Assembly: GCF_900104945.1 (NCBI RefSeq)
Contig: NZ_LT629736.1
Location: forward strand, 3,189,001-3,253,000
Length of the DNA stretch: 64,000 nucleotides
Source: Halopseudomonas xinjiangensis
Lineage (GTDB): Bacteria > Pseudomonadota > Gammaproteobacteria > Pseudomonadales > Pseudomonadaceae
Reading direction: 5' to 3'
The notes beneath the pieces were generated by a model, which saw only the letters and a program-made list of their open reading frames with translations, was not told where the DNA came from and did no database searches. Both the position numbers and the translations under genes were made by a program. Positions 1 to 8,686 of the stretch are shown in pieces; within the stretch, counting starts at the first letter, position 1, and each line of letters opens with the position of its first letter.

Positions 1-975
1 TTCGGCGAAATCGTTGATCTGCACGAAATTGACCAGATAAGGATTGCTGCCGTTGATATAGGGGAAGGCGTTATCGCCGCGCAGCTTCTGTAACGCGGCA
101 GTAACCACGTGTCCCGAACGACCGTAGCTGACCCGCCCCTGCCAGGCCTGGTTGTCGATATCGCCGGCCAGTGCGCTGCCCTGCTCTTCAGAGAATGCCA
201 CGCGCAGCTCGCTGGTCAGCACGCCCTCGCCCAGCGGTTGCTCCCAGGCGAGGCCGAGAAACTGTTGGCGGTAGAGATCATCCAGTTGTGCCAGATGAAA
301 GCTGCCCGCCAGGCCTGGGGTGAATTGGTAATCCGCCCCAACCCATTGAAAATGATTTGCGTTGAACGAGCCGCCAAACCGGCCATTTTTGTTGTTCAGT
401 GCCAGCTCGTCGGAGCCGCTCGAGTTGCGATACCGGACGCTTTCCAGATGTCCGAGGCTGACTGCCAGCGACTCGATCTCGCCGATGCTGACCATGGCAC
501 CTTCGAAGGTCTGCGGCAGGATGCGGCTGTTGTTTGGCTGCAGAGTGGGCAGTTTGGGAAACAGCGTGCCCACGTATACTTCGGACTGCGAAGCGCGCGC
601 CTTTGCCGTCAGCCCGAGGGTGCTGAAGTCATCCTCCGCGCGGTTGTCAGAATCACGCGGCAGCAGGCCGGTACCGGTGCGATCCGGGCTCGAATCGAGC
701 TTGATACCGAGCAGCGCCTGGGCATCGAGCCCGAAGCCAACGACGCCAGGGGTGAAGCCCGACTCGATATTCAGCAGAAAGCCCTGGGCCCATTCTTCGC
801 GCTTGGACTGGCCGGCATCTTCCCGGAAGTCGCGATTGAAATAGATATTGCGCAGGTCGAGACGTGCACTGCTGTCTTCGATGAAACCCTGAGCATGACC
901 AGCCTGACTGGCGAGCGTCGAACCGATGGCGAGGAGAGTGGGGGCCACGAGCGCCCGGCGTGGAACTGTACTCAT
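1..975 (-). CDS. OprD-family outer membrane porin (5' part, cut by window edge)
   Basis: Reading the minus strand from ATG 975 gives 325 residues with no stop before the window edge, so the C-terminal part is missing. The N-terminus has a signal peptide (two arginines, a hydrophobic stretch, then a cleavable AGHA-Q). It is followed by features typical of the OprD/Opd porins: an early 'F.ED....L..RN.YFNRDF' section, a 'DAQALLGIKLDSS' strand and a 'GTLFPKLPTLQPNNSR' segment. Such porins are 16- to 18-stranded outer membrane channels for small carboxylates or basic amino acids. A GGAG motif lies 10 bases before the ATG. It diverges from the tctDE-like genes. In P. aeruginosa the tricarboxylate porin OpdH adjoins TctDE, so an OpdH-like substrate range is likely but is inferred from context. 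Confidence 0.85.
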   Translation of the reverse strand, partial: MSTVPRRALVAPTLLAIGSTLASQAGHAQGFIEDSSARLDLRNIYFNRDFREDAGQSKREEWAQGFLLNIESGFTPGVVGFGLDAQALLGIKLDSSPDRTGTGLLPRDSDNRAEDDFSTLGLTAKARASQSEVYVGTLFPKLPTLQPNNSRILPQTFEGAMVSIGEIESLAVSLGHLESVRYRNSSGSDELALNNKNGRFGGSFNANHFQWVGADYQFTPGLAGSFHLAQLDDLYRQQFLGLAWEQPLGEGVLTSELRVAFSEEQGSALAGDIDNQAWQGRVSYGRSGHVVTAALQKLRGDNAFPYINGSNPYLVNFVQINDFAE

Positions 976-1166
976 CGATGCTGAACTCCATTCTTGTTTT
1001 TGTAACCGGGCGATCGATGCGCCCTGGGTGCGGCTTACCTGCTGAGGAGGGGTACCGTGAAGCGATGCTAGTCAGCCAGGCTTTCACCAACCTTTCATCC
1101 GTACGGCCAATAGCGACACCGGACGGGCGGTGTACACTTCTTCACGAACGACGCAGGGAGACTCAG

Positions 1167-1835
1167 GTGCGAATACTGCTGGTAGAGGATGATGCCGAGT
1201 TGGCTGACAGCCTGAGCCGTGCGCTCAAGTCGGGCGGCTGGACCGTTGATACGCTGCATGACGGGGTGGCGGCGGACCTGGCTTTGCGCACCGAGGATTA
1301 CGCACTGGCCGTGCTCGATGTTGGCCTGCCACGCATGGACGGATTCGAGGTGTTGCGCGGTCTGCGCGAACGCGGTCAGACCTTGGCGGTGATCATGCTG
1401 ACTGCCAGGGGCGAGGTGGGCGACCGGGTGCGAGGTCTGAATCTGGGCGCCGATGACTACCTGGCCAAACCCTTCGAACTGAGTGAACTGGAAGCCCGTG
1501 TCAACGCGTTACTGCGCCGCAGTCTCATGGGCGGAGAGCGTCAGCAGCACTGTGGTTCGCTGGTTTACGATCTGACCGACCGCCGGTTTACCCTCAACGG
1601 AGAAGCGTTGAGTCTGCCGTCGCGCGAGCACGCCGTATTGGAGAGCCTGATCGCCCGCCCGGGCCGGTTGATGAGCAAGGATCAACTGGCTGGGAAGGTA
1701 TTTGGTCTGGATCAGGATGCTAGCCCCGAAGCCATCGAAATATACATCTCGCGCCTGCGCCGCAAGCTCGACGGCAGCCAGGTGCGCATCGTCACCTTTC
1801 GCGGCCTGGGTTACCTGCTCGAGGCGCAGGAGTGA
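1167..1835 (+). CDS. tctD: OmpR-type response regulator, TctD-like
   Basis: A 222-residue OmpR/PhoB-class regulator. The receiver domain (about 1-115) shows the acidic pair in 'VEDDAEL' near residues 7-9, the phosphoacceptor Asp51 in 'LDVGLP', a Thr79 switch residue and Lys101 in 'AKPFEL'. A winged-helix DNA-binding domain with the 'EIYISRLRRKLDG' recognition helix fills the C-terminus. I chose GTG 1167 because the receiver begins there (RILLVEDD) and a GGGAG site lies 7 bases upstream; the longer in-frame extension to 960 has no family resemblance. It overlaps the kinase start by 4 bases, so the two are co-translated. The TctD assignment rests on the kinase partner's N-terminal domain and the divergent OprD-type porin; the inducing carboxylate is not known. 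Confidence 0.85.
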   Translation: MRILLVEDDAELADSLSRALKSGGWTVDTLHDGVAADLALRTEDYALAVLDVGLPRMDGFEVLRGLRERGQTLAVIMLTARGEVGDRVRGLNLGADDYLAKPFELSELEARVNALLRRSLMGGERQQHCGSLVYDLTDRRFTLNGEALSLPSREHAVLESLIARPGRLMSKDQLAGKVFGLDQDASPEAIEIYISRLRRKLDGSQVRIVTFRGLGYLLEAQE

Positions 1836-3211
1836 ACCGCTGGAAAAGCCTCCGCGGTCGGCTGCTCAGCCGTCTGGCCCTGGTGCTCGGTATATTGCTG
1901 GCGCTCGGCAGCATCAACGCCTACTGGAGCGCCCGCAGCGCAGCTGATGTCGCATATGACCGTTCCCTGCTCTCCTCGGCACGCGCGATTGCGGAAAGTC
2001 TGTTCGATGAGGACGGCGCGCTGTACGTGGATGTGCCCTATATAGCTCTGGACAATTTCGCCTACGATATTTCCGGGCGTCTTTATTACCAGGTGATCAG
2101 CCCGGCGGGCCGATCCGTCTCCGGCTACGAGGATCTGCCCGCCCCGCCGGACGGCACGCCGGTGACCCGCGATTACCCTGCTCTCGCCAGGTTCTACGAC
2201 AGCACCTACCGCGGCGCCGATGTGCGGGTGGTCAGTCTGTTGCAGCCGGTCAGCGGCGGTACGCTGCAGGGCATGGCAGAAATCCGCGTGGCCGAGACCC
2301 GCGGCGCTCGCGAAGGCATGGCTCACTCTCTATTGCGCCATTCTTTGGTCAGTCTCGGGTTGCTGTCGCTAAGCGCCTTGTTACTCAGCTGGCTGGCGGT
2401 GAATGCGGCGCTGGCACCGCTCAGACGGTTGCGCGAGCAGGTCGCCGCGCGGCGCAGCGACGATCTCAGCCCGATCGCCACCGAAGGCTTGCAGCGCGAA
2501 GTACGGCCGCTGGTCAAGTCGATCAATCATTTCACCGGCCGGCTCCGGGAAAACTTCGAGCGCCAGCGGGATTTCATCGCCGAGGCCTCCCATGAGCTGC
2601 GTACGCCACTGTCGGCGCTCAAGGCTCGGATCGAGCTCGGCCTGCGCTCGTCTGATCCTCGCGACTGGCAGCAGGCATTGAGGGAGGCGCAAGGCAGCAC
2701 CGATCGCACCATCGGCCTTGCCAACCGGCTGCTGTCGATGGCGCGCATCGAGCGTGGCGCGCGCGCTGTAGCCGAGGGCAGCGCCGAGCGCGTCGCGATG
2801 CAGCCGCTGGTACAGGAGATCGCCATGGCCATGGTCCCGCTCGCCCGCGAGCAGCAGATCGAGCTGGCGCTGGAGGTCGAGACCGGCTTCCACATCTGGG
2901 GTGAGCCAACGCTGCTTCAGGAGTTGCTTGCCAACCTGATCGATAATGCGCTCGGCCACACGCCTGCGGGAGGTCACGTGATATTGCGTCTGCGCTCGCC
3001 GCGAGTGCTGGAGGTGGAAGACAGCGGACCGGGCATACCCGAAGCGTCGCGCAGCAGGGTGTTCGAAAAGTTCTACCGGGACGGCGGTGCTGGCAGCGGA
3101 TTGGGATTGTCGATCGTCGGCGAGATCTGCCAGGCGCATCGTGGCCAGATCAGCCTGCATGAGGGCTCGCTTGGCGGGTTGCTGGTACGGGTCGATTTCG
3201 AGAGGCAGTAA
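1832..3211 (+). CDS. tctE: sensor histidine kinase, TctE-like
   Basis: A 459-residue membrane kinase. There is one transmembrane helix at about residues 10-30, a periplasmic sensor region of the TctE N-terminal type ('AYDRSLLSSARAIAESL', about 41-165), a second helix at about 170-192 and a short HAMP-like linker. The HisKA H-box has His254 in 'ASHELRTPLSA', and the ATPase domain shows 'LLANLIDNALGHTP' (N-box), 'DSGPGIP' (G1) and 'GSGLGLSIV' (G2), so it looks catalytically complete. The start is GTG overlapping the regulator's stop (GTGA). Its last 62 bases overlap the 3' end of pxpC on the other strand, an unusually long convergent overlap. It probably senses a small carboxylate and controls the divergent porin and possibly transporter genes beyond the window. 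Confidence 0.85.
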   Translation: MNRWKSLRGRLLSRLALVLGILLALGSINAYWSARSAADVAYDRSLLSSARAIAESLFDEDGALYVDVPYIALDNFAYDISGRLYYQVISPAGRSVSGYEDLPAPPDGTPVTRDYPALARFYDSTYRGADVRVVSLLQPVSGGTLQGMAEIRVAETRGAREGMAHSLLRHSLVSLGLLSLSALLLSWLAVNAALAPLRRLREQVAARRSDDLSPIATEGLQREVRPLVKSINHFTGRLRENFERQRDFIAEASHELRTPLSALKARIELGLRSSDPRDWQQALREAQGSTDRTIGLANRLLSMARIERGARAVAEGSAERVAMQPLVQEIAMAMVPLAREQQIELALEVETGFHIWGEPTLLQELLANLIDNALGHTPAGGHVILRLRSPRVLEVEDSGPGIPEASRSRVFEKFYRDGGAGSGLGLSIVGEICQAHRGQISLHEGSLGGLLVRVDFERQ

Positions 3212-4247
3212 CGGTAGCGCCAAGGGCGCTTCCGCGTGCTTCGGCGAACTGTTGCAGCACCTCCAGATGCTTGAGTCGTGCGAGTTCACTGCTCACTGGT
3301 CGCAGATAAACAACCTCTCCGGGCGCACTCTGCGCCAGACGCGCCACGGCCAGAGGCGTCAGTGCGCCAAGCCGCGGGTAGCCGCCAATGGTTTGCCGAT
3401 CGTTGAGCAGGATGATCGGCTTGCCGTCCGGGGGCACCTGGATCGCGCCCAGTGGAATGCCTTCGGAGATCAATGCGAGCCCGGTGTAGCGCAGCGCTGG
3501 TCCGGTCAGGCGGACGCCCATGCGGTCGGCTCGGGCGTCGATGCGCCACGGCTGGTTGAATGCGGCGAACAGGCTGGCGCCAGCGAAGTCGCTGTATTGG
3601 GAGCCTAGAAGCACCTCTAGCGAGGCCGGTTGCGAATAGGGCGAGGCTGCTATCGCGCCGGAGACGGCGTTCCCACACAAACCCAGGTACAGCGACGCGA
3701 TTGCACTGGGCGCCATCATGCCTCTGTCCCGCCGGGCCTGTGGGAGCGGCGTCCCCGCCGCGATGGGCCGGGCTGCGCCAGCGAAAGCCAACCGATCACC
3801 GCGGCGCAGTGCCCCGCCCCGACCATCCGGCCCACCCAATCCTTCGCGCACCACCGTCGACTGCGAACCCAGCACAGCCTTGATATTGAAGCCGCCGGGC
3901 ACCGCAAGGTAACCCCGCACGCCGTTTCGTGGCGCTCGAAGTGTCAGACGTTGACCGGCCGACACCGCCAATGCACGCCATGGACCAACCGGGACGTCAT
4001 CGAGCAGGGCGTCGAGATCGGCGCCGCCCAATGCCACCATGGTGTCAGTTTCGAAGCGCAGCGTGACGCCGCCGAAGGGCATCTCCAGCACGCTGGCGCC
4101 GGGCTCGTTGCTCAATAGACAGTTCGCCCAGCGCATCGCTATCCAGTCCAGCGCGCCGCCCTGGGTGACGCCGAGATGACGCACACCGAAGCGACCAAGA
4201 TCCTGCAGCTGCGCCAGCCCCAGCGTTTGTTCGACGACCAGGGTCAT
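3150..4247 (-). CDS. pxpC: 5-oxoprolinase subunit PxpC (biotin-dependent carboxyltransferase-like)
   Basis: A 365-residue protein of the AHS2/KipA-like family, the third component of the PxpABC enzyme that hydrolyses 5-oxoproline (pyroglutamate) to glutamate using ATP. Family features are 'LQDLGRFGVRHLGV..GGALD' near the N-terminus, 'RGYLAVPGGF' at 111-120, 'GDRL' at 150-153 and the C-terminal 'IPLGAIQVPPDGKPIILLNDRQTIGGYPRLG'. ATG 4247 overlaps the pxpB stop (ATGA). Odd point: residues 161-170 are encoded by a sequence that looks like a Pseudomonas REP palindrome (plus-strand 3739-3766), in the linker between the two halves. Compared with the E. coli homologue as I remember it, the linker here is about 25-30 residues longer, yet the frame is kept. 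Confidence 0.9.
   Translation of the reverse strand: MTLVVEQTLGLAQLQDLGRFGVRHLGVTQGGALDWIAMRWANCLLSNEPGASVLEMPFGGVTLRFETDTMVALGGADLDALLDDVPVGPWRALAVSAGQRLTLRAPRNGVRGYLAVPGGFNIKAVLGSQSTVVREGLGGPDGRGGALRRGDRLAFAGAARPIAAGTPLPQARRDRGMMAPSAIASLYLGLCGNAVSGAIAASPYSQPASLEVLLGSQYSDFAGASLFAAFNQPWRIDARADRMGVRLTGPALRYTGLALISEGIPLGAIQVPPDGKPIILLNDRQTIGGYPRLGALTPLAVARLAQSAPGEVVYLRPVSSELARLKHLEVLQQFAEARGSALGATVTASRNRPVPATRQASPHAG
3739..3766 (+). repeat. REP-like palindrome inside pxpC
   Basis: The plus strand reads TGTGGGAGCGGCGTCCCCGC followed by CGCGATGG. This is the usual Pseudomonas REP layout: a GTGGGAGCG head, an imperfect hairpin whose arms are GCGGCG and CGCCGC, and a CGCGA tail. A related head and tail occur at 52672-52697. 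REP elements are normally extragenic; this one is translated in frame as part of pxpC. The hairpin is seen directly; calling it REP is recognition of the family consensus. Confidence 0.6.
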
Positions 4248-4948
4248 GAGCCAGCCATCGACATGTCGTCGCCACCCAGCCGCACGAACTCGGCATGATC
4301 GACCGCGACAAAGCGCACCCGGTCGCCGGGCGCAAGCAGGCTGTAGGCGTCCCGATCGCGGTCGAACAGCCGGATCGGCGAGCGGCCAAGCAGATTCCAG
4401 CCACCGGGTGAAATCAGCGGGTAGATAGCGGTCTGCCGTTCGGCAATGCCGACGCTGCCAGCCGGGACCCGCTGCCGTGGCGTGGCCAACCGGGGCGCGG
4501 CAATCTGCGGCTCGACCAGTCCCATATAGGCGAAGCCAGGCGCGAACCCGAGGGCAAACACGCTGTATTCGCGGGCGCAGTGCGCACGGATCAAGGCGGC
4601 CTCACCCATGCCGCTTCGCTTTCCCAGCGCAGCCAGATCCGGCCCTACGCTGGGGTCGTACCATACCGGGATATCGTGCAGCGCGCCGGTTCGCTGCGCA
4701 TCCAGCGGCTGCAAGCCTGCCAACGCGGAACCTACCAGCGAGCGAGCCTCCCGCTCGTCGAGATGCGCCGGATCGAAGGTGATCATCAGAGTGGTGTAGG
4801 ACGGCACCAGGTCGACCAGTGCCAGGCCGAAGGTGCTGCGAACACGTTCGGCTGCGGCGAGCAGCCATGGCATGTTCGATTCATCGATGCTGTCGAACAG
4901 GCGCAGCGTCAGACTATCGAGCGCTGCGGTCTCGACGCGCGGACGCAT
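4244..4948 (-). CDS. pxpB: 5-oxoprolinase subunit PxpB (allophanate hydrolase subunit 1 family)
   Basis: A 234-residue AHS1/KipI-type protein, the second PxpABC subunit, which partners PxpC in ATP-dependent ring opening of 5-oxoproline. It shows the family's 'VPSYTTLMITFDP' segment, 'IPVWYDPSVGPDLAAL', 'YSVFALGFAPGFAYMG' and the conserved 'PRLATPRQRVPAGSVGIAERQTAIYP..SPGGWNLLGR' C-terminal block. ATG 4948 was chosen because it lies just after the pxpA stop (4951-4953) and the protein then begins where the family begins; a further upstream extension would overlap pxpA. Its stop overlaps the pxpC start by four bases. The genes pxpA-pxpB-pxpC are one tight operon on the minus strand. Confidence 0.9.
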   Translation of the reverse strand: MRPRVETAALDSLTLRLFDSIDESNMPWLLAAAERVRSTFGLALVDLVPSYTTLMITFDPAHLDEREARSLVGSALAGLQPLDAQRTGALHDIPVWYDPSVGPDLAALGKRSGMGEAALIRAHCAREYSVFALGFAPGFAYMGLVEPQIAAPRLATPRQRVPAGSVGIAERQTAIYPLISPGGWNLLGRSPIRLFDRDRDAYSLLAPGDRVRFVAVDHAEFVRLGGDDMSMAGS

Positions 4949-4950
4949 GC

Positions 4951-5697
4951 TCAGCGTCGTTCTTCCAGGGCCGTGGCGATTTGCCGAACGACCATGATTG
5001 ACTCGGGATTGTCGCCATGCACGCACAGCGTATCGGCTTTGAGGACCAGCTTGCTGCCATCCGCGGCAGTCAGGGGTTCACCGCGCGACAGGGTCAGTGC
5101 CTGGTCGAGTATCTCGGTCGCCAGGTGATGCACGGCGCCGGGCTGATCACGACCGAGCAGAAAGCCTTCGCCGTCGTAGGCGCGATCGGCGAAGGCTTCG
5201 AACATCAGGGGGATGCCGATCTCGTCGGCGATGGTTTGCGCCTGGCTGTTGTCACGGCGGGCCAGCAACATCAACTGCAGGGACGAATCGTAACGATGCA
5301 CCGCCTGCATGACCGCTCGCAGCAGATCGGGCCGGCGCATCATGTCGTTATACAAGGCGCCGTGCGGCTTGACGTACTCGACGCGGGCGCCTTCGGCACG
5401 GCAGATGCCGTCCAGCGCGCCAATCTGATAGAGCAGCATGTCCTCTACTTCCTGATTGCTGCAGTTCATCGAGCGGCGGCCGAAGCCGACCAGATCGGGG
5501 TAGGCCGGATGGGCGCCGATGCGTACGCCGTGCTCGACGGCCAACGCGACGGTGCGGCGCATGGTGCCCGGATCGGAGGCATGGAACCCGCAGGCGATGT
5601 TGGCGCAGTCGACGTGCGGCATGACCTGCTCGTCCAGCCCCATCGTCCAGGCGCCGAAGCTTTCGCCCATGTCGCAATTGAGCAGCAGTCTGTTCAT
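4951..5697 (-). CDS. pxpA: 5-oxoprolinase subunit PxpA (LamB/YcsF family)
   Basis: A 248-residue LamB/YcsF protein, the first subunit of PxpABC 5-oxoprolinase, which recycles pyroglutamate formed from glutamine and glutamate. Family hallmarks are the N-terminal '[14 protein letters not shown]', '[25 protein letters not shown]' (written here in part), '[17 protein letters not shown]', 'VKPHGALYN' and the C-terminal '[11 protein letters not shown]'. ATG 5697 is preceded by a good ribosome site (GAGGAG, 6 bases upstream). It is the first gene of the pxpABC operon, divergent from the DJ-1-like gene at 5778. The usual complete length is about 250 residues, so the gene appears intact. Confidence 0.92.
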   Translation of the reverse strand: MNRLLLNCDMGESFGAWTMGLDEQVMPHVDCANIACGFHASDPGTMRRTVALAVEHGVRIGAHPAYPDLVGFGRRSMNCSNQEVEDMLLYQIGALDGICRAEGARVEYVKPHGALYNDMMRRPDLLRAVMQAVHRYDSSLQLMLLARRDNSQAQTIADEIGIPLMFEAFADRAYDGEGFLLGRDQPGAVHHLATEILDQALTLSRGEPLTAADGSKLVLKADTLCVHGDNPESIMVVRQIATALEERR

Positions 5698-5777
5698 TCG
5701 AGGCTCCTCGGGAATGCTGAACAAACTAACCGAGAACCCGTCGAATGACCAACTCCACCCCGATGCAGGAGCATTCC

Positions 5778-6461
5778 ATGAAAGTACTGATGGTATTGAC
5801 CTCACACGACAAGCTGGGCGATACCGGCAAGCGAACCGGTTTCTGGCTGGAGGAATTTGCCGCGCCGTACTATGTGCTGAAGGATGCCGGCGCCGACATT
5901 ACCCTCGCCTCGCCCGCGGGCGGTCAGCCGCCGATCGATCCGAAGAGCGATGAGCCGGACGCCCAGACCGCTGCCACCGAGCGCTTCAAGGATGATGACG
6001 AAGCCCGACTGCAGCTGGCCAATACGCACCGCCTGGCTGGAATCAGGCCGGAGGAGTACGACGCGGTTTTCTACCCCGGTGGACACGGTCCGCTCTGGGA
6101 CCTGTATGACAACGCCGACTCTATCCGCCTGCTTGAGCAATTCGTCACCGCCAGCAAGCCCATCGCTGCGGTATGCCACGCCCCCGCCGTGCTGCTCAAT
6201 GTCCGCAGTGGCGCCGGCGATCCGCTGGTGAACGGCAAACGTGTCACCGGCTTCGCCAATTCGGAGGAGGAAGGCGTCGGTCTGACCGACGTCGTACCCT
6301 ATCTGCTGGAAGACCGACTCAAGGAAAAGGGTGGCGTCTACAGCAAGGGCGACGACTGGAGCTCGTATGTACTGGTCGACGGCAAGCTGATTACCGGACA
6401 GAACCCGGCTTCGTCCGAGCAGGCCGCGCGGGAACTGGTCAAGCTTCTGAGCGAGGCCTGA
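5778..6461 (+). CDS. DJ-1/PfpI-family protein (Hsp31-like type 1 glutamine amidotransferase fold)
   Basis: A 227-residue class I glutamine-amidotransferase-like protein of the DJ-1/PfpI superfamily. It carries the nucleophile elbow '[10 protein letters not shown]' with Cys133 followed by His134, the '[11 protein letters not shown]' loop at 99-109 and the acidic residue in '[12 protein letters not shown]' that pairs with the cysteine in this family. '[14 protein letters not shown]' resembles the inserted region of the yeast Hsp31/YDR533C-type members. Members act as glyoxalase III (methylglyoxal to lactate), deglycases or chaperones; which one applies here cannot be decided from sequence. ATG 5778 has AGGAG 6 bases upstream, better than the in-frame ATG at 5745. 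Confidence 0.85.
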   Translation: MKVLMVLTSHDKLGDTGKRTGFWLEEFAAPYYVLKDAGADITLASPAGGQPPIDPKSDEPDAQTAATERFKDDDEARLQLANTHRLAGIRPEEYDAVFYPGGHGPLWDLYDNADSIRLLEQFVTASKPIAAVCHAPAVLLNVRSGAGDPLVNGKRVTGFANSEEEGVGLTDVVPYLLEDRLKEKGGVYSKGDDWSSYVLVDGKLITGQNPASSEQAARELVKLLSEA

Positions 6462-6596
6462 TCGCCCACGCGACCTGGCGGGGATGACGCATCGAACCAG
6501 CCGGGCGACGAAGCGCAGCTCGGCATGGCGGGTCCAGGCGAACTTCCGGCCGCTTCGGGCTTCTATGGAACAGGTGCCCCATTCCAGGACTCGTTC

Positions 6597-7559
6597 ATGT
6601 CATTTTCCAATACCGCGGCGAACGTCGCTTCGCCCTCGGCGGACGTCGATTGCGTCATCGTCGGGGGTGGTCCGGCGGGCCTGACCGCGGCGCTGTATCT
6701 GGCCCGGTTCCGCCGCCGTTGCCTGTTGATCGATGGCGGTGATAGCCGCGCCTCGTACATCCCCACCTCGCACAATTATCCGGGTTTTCCGCCGGGCATC
6801 GCCGGGGTTGATCTGCTTGCCCGTTTGCGCGACCAGGCGCGGGCATACGGTGCCCAGCTCGATGAAGGCTGGGTGGACTCCATCGAGCCCCATCCGGCAG
6901 GCTTCGCCGTCCGCCACGGGCATAACCTGACCCTGGCGCGGCGGGTCATCCTTGCCAGCGGTATCGAAGACGAACTGCCGGACATGCCTGACGTGCATGA
7001 CGCTATCCGGGATGGCATCGTCCGACTATGCGCGATTTGTGATGGCTACGAGGTCAACGGAGAGAATGTGGCGGTCTATGGCGAGGCGGAGAACGCAATC
7101 AGTCACGCCGTATTTTTGCGTACCTTTTCTGACCACGTCACGGTCATCGTGCATGGCCAGCCACACGCCTGCGATGAGGCAATCGCCGTTGCAGATCATT
7201 ACGGAATCCGCGTGGTGTCCGACCACGTCGAAGCGATGCGTCTGACCGAGGACGAGCGGGTCGAGGTGACCACCCGCGGCGGGGAGCGAATCGTTTTTGA
7301 CCTCGTCTATCCCAGCCTGGGCAGCCGCTCCCGTTCAACCCTGGCCGCGCAACTGGGGGCACGTTGCGACGATAACGGTGCGCTGCTGGTGGATGACCAC
7401 CAGCGCACCTCGGTGGAGGGTCTGTTCGCGATCGGAGATGTGGTCAAAGGACTCAAGCAGATGAGCGTGGCGACCGGTCAGGCGGCGATCGCTTCGACCG
7501 CGTTGCACAACAGCCTGGAAGCCAATCCCTGGGGTGGCTCCCGGCCGGACCGGTATTGA
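6597..7559 (+). CDS. thioredoxin-reductase-like FAD/NAD(P)-dependent oxidoreductase
   Basis: A 320-residue flavoprotein with the thioredoxin-reductase architecture: an FAD-binding GGGPAG motif at 23-28, a redox-active pair Cys145-Ala-Ile-Cys148 followed by DG, a second nucleotide-binding region near 158-190 ('[17 protein letters not shown]', in which the usual GxGxxA is altered), and the C-terminal FAD motif 'GLFAIGDVV' followed by a 'QAAIA' helix. The second dinucleotide motif lacks canonical glycines, so NADPH use is uncertain. ATG 6597 is where family similarity begins; upstream Shine-Dalgarno is weak. It could be a TrxB paralogue or a ferredoxin/flavodoxin reductase-like enzyme. A strong terminator follows 22 bases after the stop. 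Confidence 0.8.
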   Translation: MSFSNTAANVASPSADVDCVIVGGGPAGLTAALYLARFRRRCLLIDGGDSRASYIPTSHNYPGFPPGIAGVDLLARLRDQARAYGAQLDEGWVDSIEPHPAGFAVRHGHNLTLARRVILASGIEDELPDMPDVHDAIRDGIVRLCAICDGYEVNGENVAVYGEAENAISHAVFLRTFSDHVTVIVHGQPHACDEAIAVADHYGIRVVSDHVEAMRLTEDERVEVTTRGGERIVFDLVYPSLGSRSRSTLAAQLGARCDDNGALLVDDHQRTSVEGLFAIGDVVKGLKQMSVATGQAAIASTALHNSLEANPWGGSRPDRY

Positions 7560-7581
7560 GTTTCGAGACAAAGGGCCACAA

Positions 7582-7608
7582 AAAAAGACCGCCCTTGGCG
7601 GTCTTTTT
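7582..7608. terminator. bidirectional rho-independent terminator
   Basis: GACCGCC (7587-7593), CTT loop, GGCGGTC (7597-7603), with a run of A before and a run of T after the stem. It can end the oxidoreductase transcript on the plus strand and the DUF1328 transcript on the minus strand. Confidence 0.85.
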
Positions 7609-7623
7609 GATGGCTCAGGCCAG

Positions 7624-7791
7624 TCAGGGTCGCGGTCCGCGACGACTCATGAAGAAGGAGACGATGAACAGGATCAGGAAGATGACGAACAGCACCTGTG
7701 CGATGGTGGTAGCCGTCCCGGCGATGCCGCCGAAGCCCAGCACGGCAGCGATAATGGCGATGACGAGAAATACGATTGCCCACTTCAGCAT
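7624..7791 (-). CDS. DUF1328-family small membrane protein (YtjA-like)
   Basis: A 55-residue protein, too short for many gene finders. It begins [20 protein letters not shown], continues through a [12 protein letters not shown] turn into a second hydrophobic helix ([16 protein letters not shown]), and ends in a short basic tail SRRGPRP. This two-helix layout matches the DUF1328/YtjA family of inner membrane proteins, whose function is unknown; in Pseudomonas members are often seen with general-stress genes. ATG 7791 starts exactly at the family N-terminus. The gene lies between the three-BON protein and a shared terminator on the minus strand. Confidence 0.85.
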   Translation of the reverse strand: MLKWAIVFLVIAIIAAVLGFGGIAGTATTIAQVLFVIFLILFIVSFFMSRRGPRP

Positions 7792-7846
7792 GGTATGTCC
7801 TCTTGCAATTGAATGACGTTGGCTTGCGTCTGCCCTGACGGGCCTG

Positions 7847-8686
7847 TCACTTGCGAACGTTCAAGCCGTCGGCGTTCACTTCGGTCACTCCCCGAATGTC
7901 TTCGGCGGTACTGATTGCCTGCTCCCTTTCGGCTTCCGACTCGACTACCCCGCTGAGTCGAACCCGTCCTCGGTTGGTGTCGACCGAAATGCTGGTGCCG
8001 CTGAGGCTGCGGCTGAACAGAAGGCTCGATTTCACTTTGCTGGTAACCCATGCATCGCTCAGCGTATCGCCCGCCGTACCGGCCGCGTCCTGCGCAGCAC
8101 CTGTAAAGTCAGACCCGGCGTCGGCGTTGACGTTCAGCTGGTTGCGTATTTCCCGTGCCTGCTCGGTATCGGCAGCGATGCGCTCTGCCAGCTCTTTGGT
8201 CTCTTCGGAATCGACCTGCCCGGTGAGGGTGACGAGGCCATCGTCGCTGTCGACCTGGATGTCCAGCCCCTGGGTCCGGCGGTTCCAGAGCAACTTGGAC
8301 TTGATCGTCGCTGTGAGCGTGGCATCGTCGACGCGCCCGCCCAACCCGCGGTCGCGCTCCTCGCCGCGACCGGCCTGCTGGTCAACCTGAAGCTGGTTGT
8401 CGACACGGTTGATTCCGTCGACCTCAAGCGCGACCTGAGCGGCAAGCTCCCTGTCTACCTCCGAATCGACCGTTCCGGAGAGGATCGCCTTGTCACCTTC
8501 GATGTCGACGTCGATGTTGAAGGGGCTGAGGTTGCGGTTGACTGCCAGTGCTGTCCACACCGAACCCTGTTGACGGGCTTCGGTCAGTTGCTGGCGCAAA
8601 TCGGCGTCCTCGGCGCCCACCCCTGCCGTGACAGCAAGCGCGCCGACGACCGCCATGGCGACGAGTGTTGGTTTGAGTCTGAGCAT
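7847..8686 (-). CDS. periplasmic protein with three BON domains (OsmY-like)
   Basis: A 279-residue exported protein. Residues 1-25 form a signal peptide (hydrophobic '[18 protein letters not shown]'). Three BON domains follow, at roughly 40-100, 120-180 and 205-279, each with the pattern of a short helix, a 'D.G.V.L.G.V.S' strand turn and a 'A..V..V..V.N.L.V' closing helix-strand. BON proteins such as OsmY bind phospholipid or act as periplasmic chaperones and are induced by osmotic or envelope stress. The ATG at 8686 has an excellent Shine-Dalgarno (GGAAGGAGG). The charged, Gly-rich linker between domains 1 and 2 ('[14 protein letters not shown]') is typical of multi-BON proteins. It probably shares transcription with the DUF1328 gene 55 bases downstream. 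Confidence 0.88.
   Translation of the reverse strand: MLRLKPTLVAMAVVGALAVTAGVGAEDADLRQQLTEARQQGSVWTALAVNRNLSPFNIDVDIEGDKAILSGTVDSEVDRELAAQVALEVDGINRVDNQLQVDQQAGRGEERDRGLGGRVDDATLTATIKSKLLWNRRTQGLDIQVDSDDGLVTLTGQVDSEETKELAERIAADTEQAREIRNQLNVNADAGSDFTGAAQDAAGTAGDTLSDAWVTSKVKSSLLFSRSLSGTSISVDTNRGRVRLSGVVESEAEREQAISTAEDIRGVTEVNADGLNVRK

Noticed and set aside
109-984. A 291-codon open frame on the plus strand at the left edge
   Set aside because: It is antisense to the OprD-family porin, whose protein on the minus strand has a signal peptide and clear porin features; the plus frame has no recognisable protein.
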